From Bacteroidales bacterium (GTDB lineage: Bacteria > Bacteroidota > Bacteroidia > Bacteroidales > UBA932), in assembly GCA_017546125.1 (NCBI GenBank), contig JAFYXO010000039.1:1-64000 (forward strand): a stretch of 64,000 nt of DNA, read 5' to 3'. Shown in pieces: positions 26,878 to 36,122 of the stretch; the first letter of the stretch is position 1; every line of letters begins with the position of its first letter. Position numbers and translations under genes: made by a program. The notes beneath the pieces were generated by a model. It saw nothing but the letters and a program-made list of their open reading frames with translations. It had not been told where the DNA came from and did no database searches.

Positions 26878-29800
26878 ATGAAGAAATTGATTCTAGTTGC
26901 TATCGCTGCATTACTATCACTTGCTGCCATAGCACAAAATGTCCAGGTATCTGGTGTTATTACAGATGCCACTGACGGATCTCCACTTATCGGAGCTTCT
27001 GTCGTAGTTAAAGGGACTCAAACAGGTACCTCTACCGACGTTGATGGTAGATACGCTTTCCAAGTACCTGCTGACGCAGTCCTTCAATTTGTTTACATAG
27101 GATACTATCCTATCGAAATCGCCGTTAATGGTAGACAAACCATCGACGTAGCCCTTACTCCTGAGGCTGAGTCATTGGAAGAAACTATCGTGGTAGCTTA
27201 CGGTACAGCTAAGAAAGGTACTTTCACCGGTGCCGCTTCTGTAGTTAAACAAGACGCTATCAAAGATGTTCCTACTCTATCATTTGAGCAAGCTATGAAC
27301 GGTAAGATCGCAGGTATGCAAATCACCACCACTTCTGGTCAGGCTGGTTCTGCTTCTTCTATCCGTATTCGTGGTATTGGTTCTATGAACGCATCAAACG
27401 AGCCTCTTTACGTTGTGGACGGTGTTCCTGCAATGTCTGGTGGTTCTGGTCAGATGAGTGACTACATCTACTCTTCTACCAACGTGATGACCTCAATTAA
27501 CCCTAACGACATCGAGTCTATCACTGTATTGAAAGATGCTGCTGCTTCTGCTCTTTACGGTTCTCGTGCTGCTAACGGTGTTATCCTTATCACTACTAAG
27601 AAAGGTAAATCAGGTAAACCAAAAGTTACCCTTAGAGCATCTGTAGGTTTCAGCCCTGATTGGGCAACTGACAACTACGAAGTTGCTTCTGTTCAAGAGA
27701 ACATCAACACTTTGTACTCTATCCTTTATGATGCTGACCTTCCATCTGATCCATCTAAGATCGATGCAGCTGCTAAAGAGAGCGCAAACAAATACTCACT
27801 AAGACAGTTGAACAACAAATTCAACAAACACGGTTACAAATTCACTACAGCTGGTCACGAATATTATGAGAATATCCAAATCTCATCTTATGACGAAAAA
27901 GCTGCAGCTGCTGGCCGTACAGAGGGTAACTACTTTGATTGGGATAAAGCTTATTTCCGTACAGGTATTTACCAAACATACGACATCTCATTGTCAGGTG
28001 GTAACGAGAAAACTTCTTACTATACTTCTCTTGCTTACACTAAAGACCAAGGTCGTATCTACATCAACTCATTCGATCGTATCACAGGTCGTGTTAACGT
28101 AACCCAAACAGTTAACAACTGGTTGGACTTCTCTACCAACATCAACATTGCAAACTCTAACAGAAAAGGTTTCAACGATACTCGTTCTACCGGTTCTAAC
28201 TACTTCATGCAAACCAGAAACTTGATGTGGGGCTTCTACTGGCCAACTGACTACAGAACAGGTGAGCCTTGGACAAGCCGTTATGGTAGCTACGCTTACA
28301 ACGGTCTATTCCACGATGAGCACTGGGACAACAACGCTAGATCACTTAAACTATCTCTAAGCGAGACTGCAAACATCAAATTCACTGACTGGTTGAACCT
28401 AAGATCAGTATTCTCATATGATGACACTCGCATGAGAGATATGATTTACTACGATTCTCAACACTTCAACGGTTCAGGTTCAAATGGTTCAGTATCTGAA
28501 ATGAGCACTATCTACTCTAAGATCGTATCATCTACAACTTTGAACTTCAACAAAACTTTCAACGAGAAACACAATGTTGGTGCTCTTGTAGGTTTCGAGG
28601 TTGAGGACAACAACACTGACTTCGTACGTGCAACTGGTGAAAACCTTCCTGTAGGTTCACTTAAGACTGTAGCAACTGCCGGTACTCTTGATGCAAATGC
28701 ATATAGCTGGGGTTACTCAATCATGTCTATCCTTTCACGTGCTGAGTACAACTATGACAACAAATACTACCTATCAGCTTCTTACCGTCGTGACGGTTCT
28801 TCAAGACTAGGTCCTGACAGCCGTTGGGGTAACTTCTGGTCAGTAGCAGGTAGCTGGAGAATTGACCACGAAGAGTTCATGAAATCTCAAGACGTTATTA
28901 GCGCATTGAGACTAAGAGCTTCTTATGGTGTTAACGGTACCCTACCTTCATCTAACTACGGATGGCGTTCTCTTGCTGGTTACTCATACCAATACCAAGC
29001 AGAACCAGGTGGTGGACTTATCAATGCAGCTGATGCTACCCTATCATGGGAAACTTCATACACCACTAACGTTGGTCTTGAGTTCGGTTTCTTCGATGAC
29101 AGACTACGTGGTAGCGTTGAATGGTTCAGCAGAGATTCTAAAGACCTTCTACAAGACGTTCCAATCTCTTACATCACTGGTTTCAGCTCAACTCTACAAA
29201 ACGTAGGTGAGATCAACAACAAAGGTATCGAGTTCGAAATCTCTGGTGACATCATCAAAAATACCGACTTCAGATGGAGCCTTGGTATCAATGGTTCACA
29301 CATTGATTCTAAAGTAACCAAACTTTACGGTGGTCAAGATATCATCTGGACTGACCCTACAGGTGGTGACTCAAGAGCTTACTACATCTATCGTGAAGGT
29401 GAATCAACCCTTTCATTCTGGGGTTACGAATGGGCAGGTGTAAATCCTGACAATGGTAAAAACATCTGGTTCTCTAACAACGAAAACTCTGACTATGTAG
29501 ATGCAAATGGTAGAAATATCGTTTACGACTACTCAGACGCTGACGAAGTAATCATTGGTAACGTTCACCCTGCACTTTATGGTGGTTTCAATACCGATAT
29601 CGAATGGAAAGGCTTGACATTTGGTCTTAACTTCACTTACAAAATCGGTGGTAAACTTCAAGACGGTGCTGAAAGAGACGTTGCAGATGACGGTTACTAT
29701 TGGGAGCGTATCAGAAGTGCTGACTACTGCTACAACCAATGGAAAACTCCTGGTCAGATTACTCACCAGCCACAAGTTAGAGGTATTGACTTGACAGACG

Positions 29801-30057
29801 CTATGGAAAGATCAAGCCGTCACGTTTACGATGCATCTTACCTAAGACTAAGCACTGTAAACCTAGGTTATACTATTCCTAAGAATGCTGTTAAGAAAGT
29901 TGGTCTATCTAACGTAAGAGTATACTTCACCGGTGGCAACCTACTTACTTTTGCTAAGTACAAACTTGCTGACCCAGTTGTTAACGAATATGGTACAAGA
30001 GGTTGGGAAACTCCTGTTAGCAAATCCTACACCTTTGGTATTGAACTAAGCTTCTAA
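26878..30057 (+). CDS. SusC/RagA-type TonB-linked outer-membrane transporter
   Basis: 1059 aa with a type I signal peptide (about 1-19). Then a carboxypeptidase-regulatory-like domain (about 22-105; VSGVITDATDGSPLIGASV), a TonB-box region (about 105-112; EETIVVAYGT), the plug (about 115-240, ending AASALYGSRAANGVILITTKKG) and a beta-barrel. SusC proteins import large ligands together with a SusD lid. The partner is the next gene, 20 bp downstream. No glycosidase, peptidase or regulator is near, so the substrate is not readable; the strong codon bias suggests a major import system, as for RagA. The C-terminus ends in an aromatic (ELSF). Confidence 0.93.
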   Translation: MKKLILVAIAALLSLAAIAQNVQVSGVITDATDGSPLIGASVVVKGTQTGTSTDVDGRYAFQVPADAVLQFVYIGYYPIEIAVNGRQTIDVALTPEAESLEETIVVAYGTAKKGTFTGAASVVKQDAIKDVPTLSFEQAMNGKIAGMQITTTSGQAGSASSIRIRGIGSMNASNEPLYVVDGVPAMSGGSGQMSDYIYSSTNVMTSINPNDIESITVLKDAAASALYGSRAANGVILITTKKGKSGKPKVTLRASVGFSPDWATDNYEVASVQENINTLYSILYDADLPSDPSKIDAAAKESANKYSLRQLNNKFNKHGYKFTTAGHEYYENIQISSYDEKAAAAGRTEGNYFDWDKAYFRTGIYQTYDISLSGGNEKTSYYTSLAYTKDQGRIYINSFDRITGRVNVTQTVNNWLDFSTNINIANSNRKGFNDTRSTGSNYFMQTRNLMWGFYWPTDYRTGEPWTSRYGSYAYNGLFHDEHWDNNARSLKLSLSETANIKFTDWLNLRSVFSYDDTRMRDMIYYDSQHFNGSGSNGSVSEMSTIYSKIVSSTTLNFNKTFNEKHNVGALVGFEVEDNNTDFVRATGENLPVGSLKTVATAGTLDANAYSWGYSIMSILSRAEYNYDNKYYLSASYRRDGSSRLGPDSRWGNFWSVAGSWRIDHEEFMKSQDVISALRLRASYGVNGTLPSSNYGWRSLAGYSYQYQAEPGGGLINAADATLSWETSYTTNVGLEFGFFDDRLRGSVEWFSRDSKDLLQDVPISYITGFSSTLQNVGEINNKGIEFEISGDIIKNTDFRWSLGINGSHIDSKVTKLYGGQDIIWTDPTGGDSRAYYIYREGESTLSFWGYEWAGVNPDNGKNIWFSNNENSDYVDANGRNIVYDYSDADEVIIGNVHPALYGGFNTDIEWKGLTFGLNFTYKIGGKLQDGAERDVADDGYYWERIRSADYCYNQWKTPGQITHQPQVRGIDLTDAMERSSRHVYDASYLRLSTVNLGYTIPKNAVKKVGLSNVRVYFTGGNLLTFAKYKLADPVVNEYGTRGWETPVSKSYTFGIELSF

Positions 30058-30077
30058 TTTTAATAATGATTACTACG

Positions 30078-31589
30078 ATGAGAAAAATAAATATTTTACT
30101 CGCAGCAATTTGCGTGGTACTTATCTCTTCTTGCTCAGGACTTTTGGACAAGAAGCCTACCAACCAAGCAGACTCTAGTACTACCATTATGAATACCACT
30201 GATGCTCAAGTTATGATCAATGGTGTAATGAGTAAGATGCTAAGCTCTAGCTACTACGGAAGAAACTTCCTACTATGGGGTGACGGTAGATCAGGTGACG
30301 TAACTACAGTATCAGCTGGTAACGGCGGTGACGGTTACTACTACTACAATCACGAGGTAAACAGCAACTCTTACGAGGGTTTCTGGTCAACTATGTACAA
30401 TGACCTTCTACAGGTTAACAACATTATCACTAACCTTGTTAAACTAAAAGCAGAATCTGAAAACGGTACTACTGAGTATGATGACTTCCTAGGTCAAGCT
30501 TATACTCTTCGCGCTATGATTCACTTTGACTTGGTTCGTCTATATGGTAAACCTTACAATATGGATAAAGGTGCAGGCCTTGGTGTTCCAGTGGTTACTG
30601 AAATCGTTAACGCAAGTGAGCAACGTACAAGAAACACTGTTGCTGAGGTTTATACCCAAATAGTTAAAGACCTTATTGCTGGTTCAGAGCTTATCAGCAA
30701 AGATAAAAGCAATGGTTATATCAACTACTATGGTAACCAAGCTCTTCTAGCTAAAGTATACCTTTATATGGAGAACTGGTCAGGTGCTCAAACTGCAGCT
30801 GAAAACGTTATCAACAGTGGTGTTTACGAGCTTTATACCCCTGCTAAATGGGTAGATTCATGGAAAGGCCAATTCGGCACTGAGTCTATCTTCGAGCTTG
30901 CTGTTCTTGAGACTGAGAATGACCTTGGCAACTCAAGCCCTGGTGCATACTACAGACGTCAAAAACACGGTTCTTCAAGCATCGTTGGTGTATTCGTAAT
31001 GAGTAAATACTGGATCGACCTTATGGACGACGATGACGTTCGTCTAGGTGTTCACAGCCACGATATCATGGTTGAAGAAGAAGCTGCCAATTACGGTTGG
31101 AGAGGTGAAAAAGGTTGCTGCTACAAATATAGCGGTGGTACTAACCTTCAAGGTGATGGCAAATCAACTGCTTCATCAGTTAATATCAAAGTTATCCGTC
31201 TTTCTGAGGTAGTTCTTAATGCTGCTGAGGCTGCATTGAACAACGGTCAAGCTGCTAAAGCTGCTGATTACCTTAACATGATCGCTCAACGTAACCCTAA
31301 CTACACTCCTTGGACTGCAGCTACTGTTACTTCAGCTGAAATCATGAAAGAGAGAAGAAGAGAGCTAGTAACTGAAGGTATTGTATTCTTCGAAAGAATG
31401 CGTTTGAACGAAACTATCTATTTTGATGACAATGCATTCAACAAAGGTACTAACCCTCCTCAAAGTGGTCGTGGATCTCTTCCTAACAAAGCTGTGACTC
31501 GTGACTTCAATAAGATTATCCTTCCTATTGGCCAACACGAAATCAACGCTAACCCTGAGATCGCTAAACAACAAAACCCTGGTTATTAA
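30078..31589 (+). CDS. SusD/RagB-type nutrient-binding lipoprotein
   Basis: 503 aa from the ATG at 30078 (an ATG 4 codons earlier is possible). Lipobox ISSC, then the SusD N-terminal pattern LLDKKPTNQAD and TPR-like helical pairs (YNDLLQVNNIITNL, LRAMIHFDLVRLYGKPY, KVYLYMENWSGAQTAAENVI). The C-terminal region has the family motif ERRRELVTEGIVFFERMR and ends in RPxIxxN-like EINANPEIAKQQNPGY. It forms the lid over the adjacent SusC. Same biased codon use. Confidence 0.92.
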   Translation: MRKINILLAAICVVLISSCSGLLDKKPTNQADSSTTIMNTTDAQVMINGVMSKMLSSSYYGRNFLLWGDGRSGDVTTVSAGNGGDGYYYYNHEVNSNSYEGFWSTMYNDLLQVNNIITNLVKLKAESENGTTEYDDFLGQAYTLRAMIHFDLVRLYGKPYNMDKGAGLGVPVVTEIVNASEQRTRNTVAEVYTQIVKDLIAGSELISKDKSNGYINYYGNQALLAKVYLYMENWSGAQTAAENVINSGVYELYTPAKWVDSWKGQFGTESIFELAVLETENDLGNSSPGAYYRRQKHGSSSIVGVFVMSKYWIDLMDDDDVRLGVHSHDIMVEEEAANYGWRGEKGCCYKYSGGTNLQGDGKSTASSVNIKVIRLSEVVLNAAEAALNNGQAAKAADYLNMIAQRNPNYTPWTAATVTSAEIMKERRRELVTEGIVFFERMRLNETIYFDDNAFNKGTNPPQSGRGSLPNKAVTRDFNKIILPIGQHEINANPEIAKQQNPGY

Positions 31590-31606
31590 TAGATAATCAT
31601 ATAACA

Positions 31607-31639
31607 GAAGAGGTGGCCCATTTGGACCACCTCTTTTTA
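31607..31639 (+). terminator. Terminator of the susC-susD operon
   Basis: Stem AGAGGTGG / CCACCTCT (31609-31634, inner GG/CC pairs) with a T-run after it. On the minus strand it lies downstream of fabG and may weakly serve that operon too. Confidence 0.8.
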
Positions 31640-31657
31640 TTTGTATTAGGTAAAAAA

Positions 31658-32401
31658 TTACATCATCCCACCATCGACTGTTATAACTTCTCCGGTCACA
31701 TAACCTGCCAGATCAGAGGCAAGAAAGAGAACTACATTTGCGATATCCTCACCTTGTCCGAGACGGCGTAGTGAGATACGTTTTGCATAGTCATCCTTCA
31801 CCTCTTGAGGAAGAGCGTCTGTCATCTCTGTAGCAATAAATCCTGGTGCGATGGCATTGACCCTTATATTTCTGGCACCCATCTCTTTGGCTACAGACTT
31901 GGTCAAGCCGATAATACCTGCTTTAGATGCTGCATAATTGGCCTGTCCGGGATTTCCATTAAGTCCCACAATCGATGAGATATTTACTATCGAACCCACC
32001 CTTTGTCTGGCCATAATGGGGACCACCGCTTTTGTAAAATTGAAAGTAGACTTGAGATTGACATTGATGACATCATCCCACTGTTCCTCAGACATCCTCA
32101 TAAGAAGTGTATCTTTTGTAATACCTGCATTATTGACCAATATGTCTATTTTTCCGAACTCCTTATGAACTTCAGAGACCAGTTCCTGGGTTAGGGTATA
32201 ATCTGAGGCGTTTGAGATATAAGCCTTGCATTTGACACCCATTTTTGCCACCTCTGATTCTGTCTGACGGAGAGCCTCACTCTCCCTCTGTCCTGTAAAT
32301 GCAATTGAAGCACCCGCTGACGCAAGTTTTAAAACTATTGCACGTCCGATGCCGCGAGTTCCACCTGTGACCAAAGCCACTTTACCTTCTAGTATCTTCA
32401 T
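31658..32401 (-). CDS. fabG: 3-oxoacyl-ACP reductase
   Basis: 247 aa short-chain dehydrogenase. The nucleotide-binding motif is GGTRGIG (13-19) and the catalytic set is N-A-G (91-93), S143, Y156 and K160 in YAASK. It reduces 3-ketoacyl-ACP with NADPH. Last gene of the fabH-K-F-Z-G operon, 6 bp after fabZ. Confidence 0.93.
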   Translation of the reverse strand: MKILEGKVALVTGGTRGIGRAIVLKLASAGASIAFTGQRESEALRQTESEVAKMGVKCKAYISNASDYTLTQELVSEVHKEFGKIDILVNNAGITKDTLLMRMSEEQWDDVINVNLKSTFNFTKAVVPIMARQRVGSIVNISSIVGLNGNPGQANYAASKAGIIGLTKSVAKEMGARNIRVNAIAPGFIATEMTDALPQEVKDDYAKRISLRRLGQGEDIANVVLFLASDLAGYVTGEVITVDGGMM

Positions 32402-32407
32402 ATTATT

Positions 32408-32830
32408 TTATTTTTTGTCTATCAAAGCTACAGAAAGAACTCCACTTACGCAAAGTTTTCCATCTACAAAACCTTTGGCATCTATAAAAAACATATTGGA
32501 CCTTCTATTCATAAGGGTAGCCTCCACTTCGACCTTATCTCCGGGGCGGACTGCATTTTTAAAACGGACCTTATCAAGTCCGGTATAAAGGGTTATCTTA
32601 CCTCCCATCAACTCCTCAAGGAGCAACATAGATGAGCATTGTCCAAGAATCTCACACAAGATGACACCAGGTACGATGGGCTTTCCAGGGAAATGGCCTT
32701 GGAGAAAGTACTCGTCTCCGCGGACACTATATTCTCCGTGCACAACCCCATTTTCATCCTTTTCCATTCTGTCCACCAGGAGCATCGGCTCCCTGTGCGG
32801 CAAATATTGTTTTATCTCTTCTCTTTCCAT
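32408..32830 (-). CDS. fabZ: 3-hydroxyacyl-ACP dehydratase
   Basis: 140 aa hot-dog fold. GHFPGKPIVPG carries the catalytic H46 and E60 follows in LCEILGQ, the FabZ pair. It dehydrates 3-hydroxyacyl-ACP in the elongation cycle. Starts 1 bp after fabF stops. No LpxC fusion, which many Bacteroides have, is present; this is the plain short form. Confidence 0.9.
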   Translation of the reverse strand: MEREEIKQYLPHREPMLLVDRMEKDENGVVHGEYSVRGDEYFLQGHFPGKPIVPGVILCEILGQCSSMLLLEELMGGKITLYTGLDKVRFKNAVRPGDKVEVEATLMNRRSNMFFIDAKGFVDGKLCVSGVLSVALIDKK

Positions 32831-32831
32831 A

Positions 32832-34064
32832 TTAAACTTTTCTAATAGCTACTACGGCATTGTGTCCGCCAAATCCCAAAGACGATGATAGGGCCAATGT
32901 AATATCGAGTTCTTTAGCCTTTAATGGTGTATAGTCAAGATCACACTCCGGATCAGTCTCATCCAAACCTATTGTAGGGGGTACTATTCCATTCTTTACA
33001 GCCAATGCTGTCGCCACCAGCTCCACGCCACCTGCCGCACCAAGCATATGCCCTGTCATAGATTTTGTAGAGCATATTGCGGCCTTACGTGCCCCCTCTT
33101 CACCCATGGCCAGCTTTATCGCCAATGTCTCTGTCTTGTCGTTCATCGGAGTCCCTGTACCATGGGCATTTATATGCACTGTATCTTGTGGCTGGTATCC
33201 AGCTTCGTCCAAAGCCGCCTTAAAAGCATTTGCCGCAGTGGATGCATCAGGACGGGGAGCTGTATAGTGGTAAGCATCACAAGTGTTCCCGTAACCACAC
33301 ACCTCTGCATATATTTTTGCACCTCTTTTAAGGGCATTCTCATACTCTTCCAGCACCACGATGCCTGCACCTTCCGCTATCACAAATCCCTGCCTTTGGG
33401 GATGAAACGGAAGAGATGCCTTAAGAGGATCCTCCGATTTGGAGAGGGCTTTACTGTTTGCAAAGCCTCCAATGGATAGGGGCTCATGCGCAGCCTCTGC
33501 TCCACCCGCTATAATTGCATCTGCATAGCCATGTTTTATCGCGTGGAAGGCCTCACCGATGGAATGGGTACCAGTGGCACAAGCGGTGACAATTGGGAGG
33601 CAAATTCCCCTTGCATTGTGCGCAATTGCGACATTGCCCGAAGCAATATTACTGATCATGTTTGGAATGAAGAGAGGGGACACCCATTGTGCACCATTCT
33701 CATTGAGATTCTCCACCTCTTTGATAAATGTACGCATTCCACCTATACCCGAACCTATATATACGCCGAGTCTCTCCGGTGCAATCCCCAAGTCTCCCGC
33801 ATATGACATAGCCTGATTTGCTGCTGCCATAGCATATAGGGTAAATTTGTCCCCTTTTCTCGAAATGGAAGCAGGGATACCGTAATCTGCAGGGTTGAAA
33901 TCCTTGATTTCGCCTGCCACTTTTACCGGAAGGTCTTCTGCAGGGAATTTCTTGATGTAGTCTATTCCACACACCCCCTCTGTAAGATTCTTCCAGAAGG
34001 TTGAGACATCATTTCCCACCGGGCTGATAACCCCAAGACCTGTTATAACTACTCTTCTACCCAT
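32832..34064 (-). CDS. fabF: 3-oxoacyl-ACP synthase II
   Basis: 410 aa KAS with the Cys-His-His triad C162 (TACATGTHS), H301 (NAHGTGTP) and H339 (KSMTGHMLGA). It condenses malonyl-ACP with acyl-ACP. Its start overlaps the end of fabK by 16 bp. The acpP gene that usually precedes fabF is not in the operon. Confidence 0.94.
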   Translation of the reverse strand: MGRRVVITGLGVISPVGNDVSTFWKNLTEGVCGIDYIKKFPAEDLPVKVAGEIKDFNPADYGIPASISRKGDKFTLYAMAAANQAMSYAGDLGIAPERLGVYIGSGIGGMRTFIKEVENLNENGAQWVSPLFIPNMISNIASGNVAIAHNARGICLPIVTACATGTHSIGEAFHAIKHGYADAIIAGGAEAAHEPLSIGGFANSKALSKSEDPLKASLPFHPQRQGFVIAEGAGIVVLEEYENALKRGAKIYAEVCGYGNTCDAYHYTAPRPDASTAANAFKAALDEAGYQPQDTVHINAHGTGTPMNDKTETLAIKLAMGEEGARKAAICSTKSMTGHMLGAAGGVELVATALAVKNGIVPPTIGLDETDPECDLDYTPLKAKELDITLALSSSLGFGGHNAVVAIRKV

Positions 34065-34999
34065 GCTGCCCCCCCTTTCAGTCTGGCCACTGCGTCAGTT
34101 ACCATTTCTGATATGATTTCCGCAGCCGGCTTGATCTCCCTTACCATTCCAACACTCTGTCCGGCCATAAAACTTCCATATACTTCATCACCATTCTGCA
34201 CCGCCTTGCGAAGTGATCCCGATCCGTACTCAAGTATCTGCTCCGGCGTAACTGAAGGATCTTTCTCCATAGCTGCAAATTTCTTGGTAAACGGACTCTT
34301 CAGTGCCCTCACAGGGTGCCCAAGAGTCTTACCTGTAACCACTGTATCGGTCTCAGCTGCAGCAATGATCTTATCCTTGTATGTCTGATGGATAATACAC
34401 TCGGTAGCGCCCAAAAAACGTGTACCACACTGCACACCCTCTGCCCCAAGCATAAATGCAGCTGCCATCCCCCTGCCATCAGCTATACCACCTGCTGCTA
34501 TGACAGGTACCGATACAGCATCTGTCACATTTGGGATGAGGGCCATGGTATTCATCTCACCAATATGTCCTCCGGACTCACCACCTTCAGCGATAATAGC
34601 CACAGCACCAAGTCTATCCATCCTTACAGCCAAAGATGCAGCAGCAACTACAGGAATAACTTTGATCCCGGCCGCAAGCCAAGCATCCATATATTTAGCA
34701 GGGGAACCGGCCCCTGTAGTAACAACTGGAACCTTTTCGTCTATCACCAGCTGAGCAATCTCAGCATCATTAGGAGCCTGCAACATAATATTTACCGCAA
34801 ATGGCTTGTCGGTCATCTCCTTACATTTGCGGATCTCCTCTCTAATCACCTCTGTACCTGCATTCACGCACGAGATGATACCCAAGCCACCTGCATTTGA
34901 TACAGCACTTGCAAGTCCCGATTCAGATATCCAGGCCATTCCTCCCTGGAAAATGGGGTATTTGATCCCCAATAAGTCACATATTCTACTCTTAATCAT
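34049..34999 (-). CDS. fabK: Enoyl-ACP reductase II (FMN-dependent)
   Basis: 316 aa from the ATG at 34999, which leaves a 17-bp gap after fabH; a longer frame starts at 35035 but would overlap fabH. TIM barrel of the nitronate monooxygenase/FabK type: PIFQGGMAWIS at the start, AEGGESGGHIG, and the phosphate-binding GGIADGRGMAAAFMLGAEG. The position in a fatty acid operon supports FabK over a nitronate monooxygenase. FabK is the triclosan-insensitive alternative to FabI; no fabI is in the window. Confidence 0.88.
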   Translation of the reverse strand: MIKSRICDLLGIKYPIFQGGMAWISESGLASAVSNAGGLGIISCVNAGTEVIREEIRKCKEMTDKPFAVNIMLQAPNDAEIAQLVIDEKVPVVTTGAGSPAKYMDAWLAAGIKVIPVVAAASLAVRMDRLGAVAIIAEGGESGGHIGEMNTMALIPNVTDAVSVPVIAAGGIADGRGMAAAFMLGAEGVQCGTRFLGATECIIHQTYKDKIIAAAETDTVVTGKTLGHPVRALKSPFTKKFAAMEKDPSVTPEQILEYGSGSLRKAVQNGDEVYGSFMAGQSVGMVREIKPAAEIISEMVTDAVARLKGGAAWVEE

Positions 35000-35016
35000 A
35001 ATCTCATTCTTAATTG

Positions 35017-35967
35017 TTACCAATACAACAGACATGCTCCAGTGGTAAAACCAGCTCCAAAGGCACTCAAGACTATTTTATCACCTCTCCTGAGTTCGTT
35101 ACGGCTATTTAGTTCATCCAGCAGAATAGGTATGCTCGCTGAAGATGTGTTGCCGTATTTGTCAATATTGTTAGGGAACTTATCCTTATCCTGGTTTAGG
35201 GATTGTCGTATCGTATCTATTATCCTTATATTTGCCTGATGCAGCAAAAAATGGTCCACATCATTCTCTGTCAGATGACTGTCAGAGATAACACCTTTAA
35301 TGTCTCTCAAAGATGATGAGACGGCAAGCTTGAACACCTCCTGTCCATTCATTACGAGTGGTCCATGAGCCTCATCCTTGGTTATAAATGGTGTATCCTG
35401 AAGTTTTCTCTGCTGATAGAGAGATTCCTGTTTGCTGGTAGTGGAGAGTCTGATAGATTTGACATTGTCACCTTTACCCACTACAACAGCACCTGCGCCG
35501 TCACCAAAAAGGACACATGTACCTCTGTCGGCCCAGTCCACCATCCTGGTAGGCTCCTCTGCACATACAATAAGTATATTGTTTATATCACTTTTTGATG
35601 AAAGATAAGACTCTGCTATATCGAGAGAGTATATAAATCCTGCACATGCACCATTAAGATCGATACATGGGCACTCCGCCCCCAGTTTTCCTTGAATTAT
35701 ACAGCTTAACGCAGGGGTTATATATTCATTTACCACATTTGAGCAAATGATAAAGTCAAGATCCTTAGGGGATATTCCTGCCCTGTCCAATGCTTTCTGT
35801 GCTGCACTTACAGCTATATCCTCGAGCTTTTCATCGGTAATCAGCTGCCTCTGTCTTATACCTGTACGGGTTCTTATCCACTCGTCACTGGTATCAAGAA
35901 AGTGCTCAAGCATATCATTTGTAACAGTCTTTGATGGATGGGCACTTCCTGTTCCTAATATTTTCAT
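35017..35967 (-). CDS. fabH: 3-oxoacyl-ACP synthase III
   Basis: 316 aa. Catalytic C108 (NGACAGF), H243 (LLHQAN) and N273 (GNTSSASIP) are all present. It starts chain synthesis from acetyl- or branched-chain acyl-CoA and malonyl-ACP. First gene of the operon. Upstream (35968-36060) is A/T-rich without a clear consensus promoter. Confidence 0.93.
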   Translation of the reverse strand: MKILGTGSAHPSKTVTNDMLEHFLDTSDEWIRTRTGIRQRQLITDEKLEDIAVSAAQKALDRAGISPKDLDFIICSNVVNEYITPALSCIIQGKLGAECPCIDLNGACAGFIYSLDIAESYLSSKSDINNILIVCAEEPTRMVDWADRGTCVLFGDGAGAVVVGKGDNVKSIRLSTTSKQESLYQQRKLQDTPFITKDEAHGPLVMNGQEVFKLAVSSSLRDIKGVISDSHLTENDVDHFLLHQANIRIIDTIRQSLNQDKDKFPNNIDKYGNTSSASIPILLDELNSRNELRRGDKIVLSAFGAGFTTGACLLYW

Positions 35968-36060
35968 TTTGTCACATGTATAAAAATTAACAGCGGCAAA
36001 ACTGAAGAAACTATACTAAAGAAACAAACCGTTATGACAAAAAGTAACCAATAGATAACA

Positions 36061-36097
36061 AAAAAGCATAACAAACCGTCGGTTTATTATGCTTTTG
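36061..36097 (-). terminator. Terminator of the hut operon
   Basis: Long stem AAAAGCATAA / TTATGCTTTT with an inner AAACCG/CGGTTT arm, followed by a T-run on the minus strand, shortly after the ftcD stop. Confidence 0.8.
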
Positions 36098-36122
36098 TAA
36101 CATTTCAGACAAATCAGATGAC

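Noticed and set aside
34049..34999. Nitronate monooxygenase instead of FabK
   Set aside because: The fold is shared, but the position between fabH and fabF makes FabK more likely.
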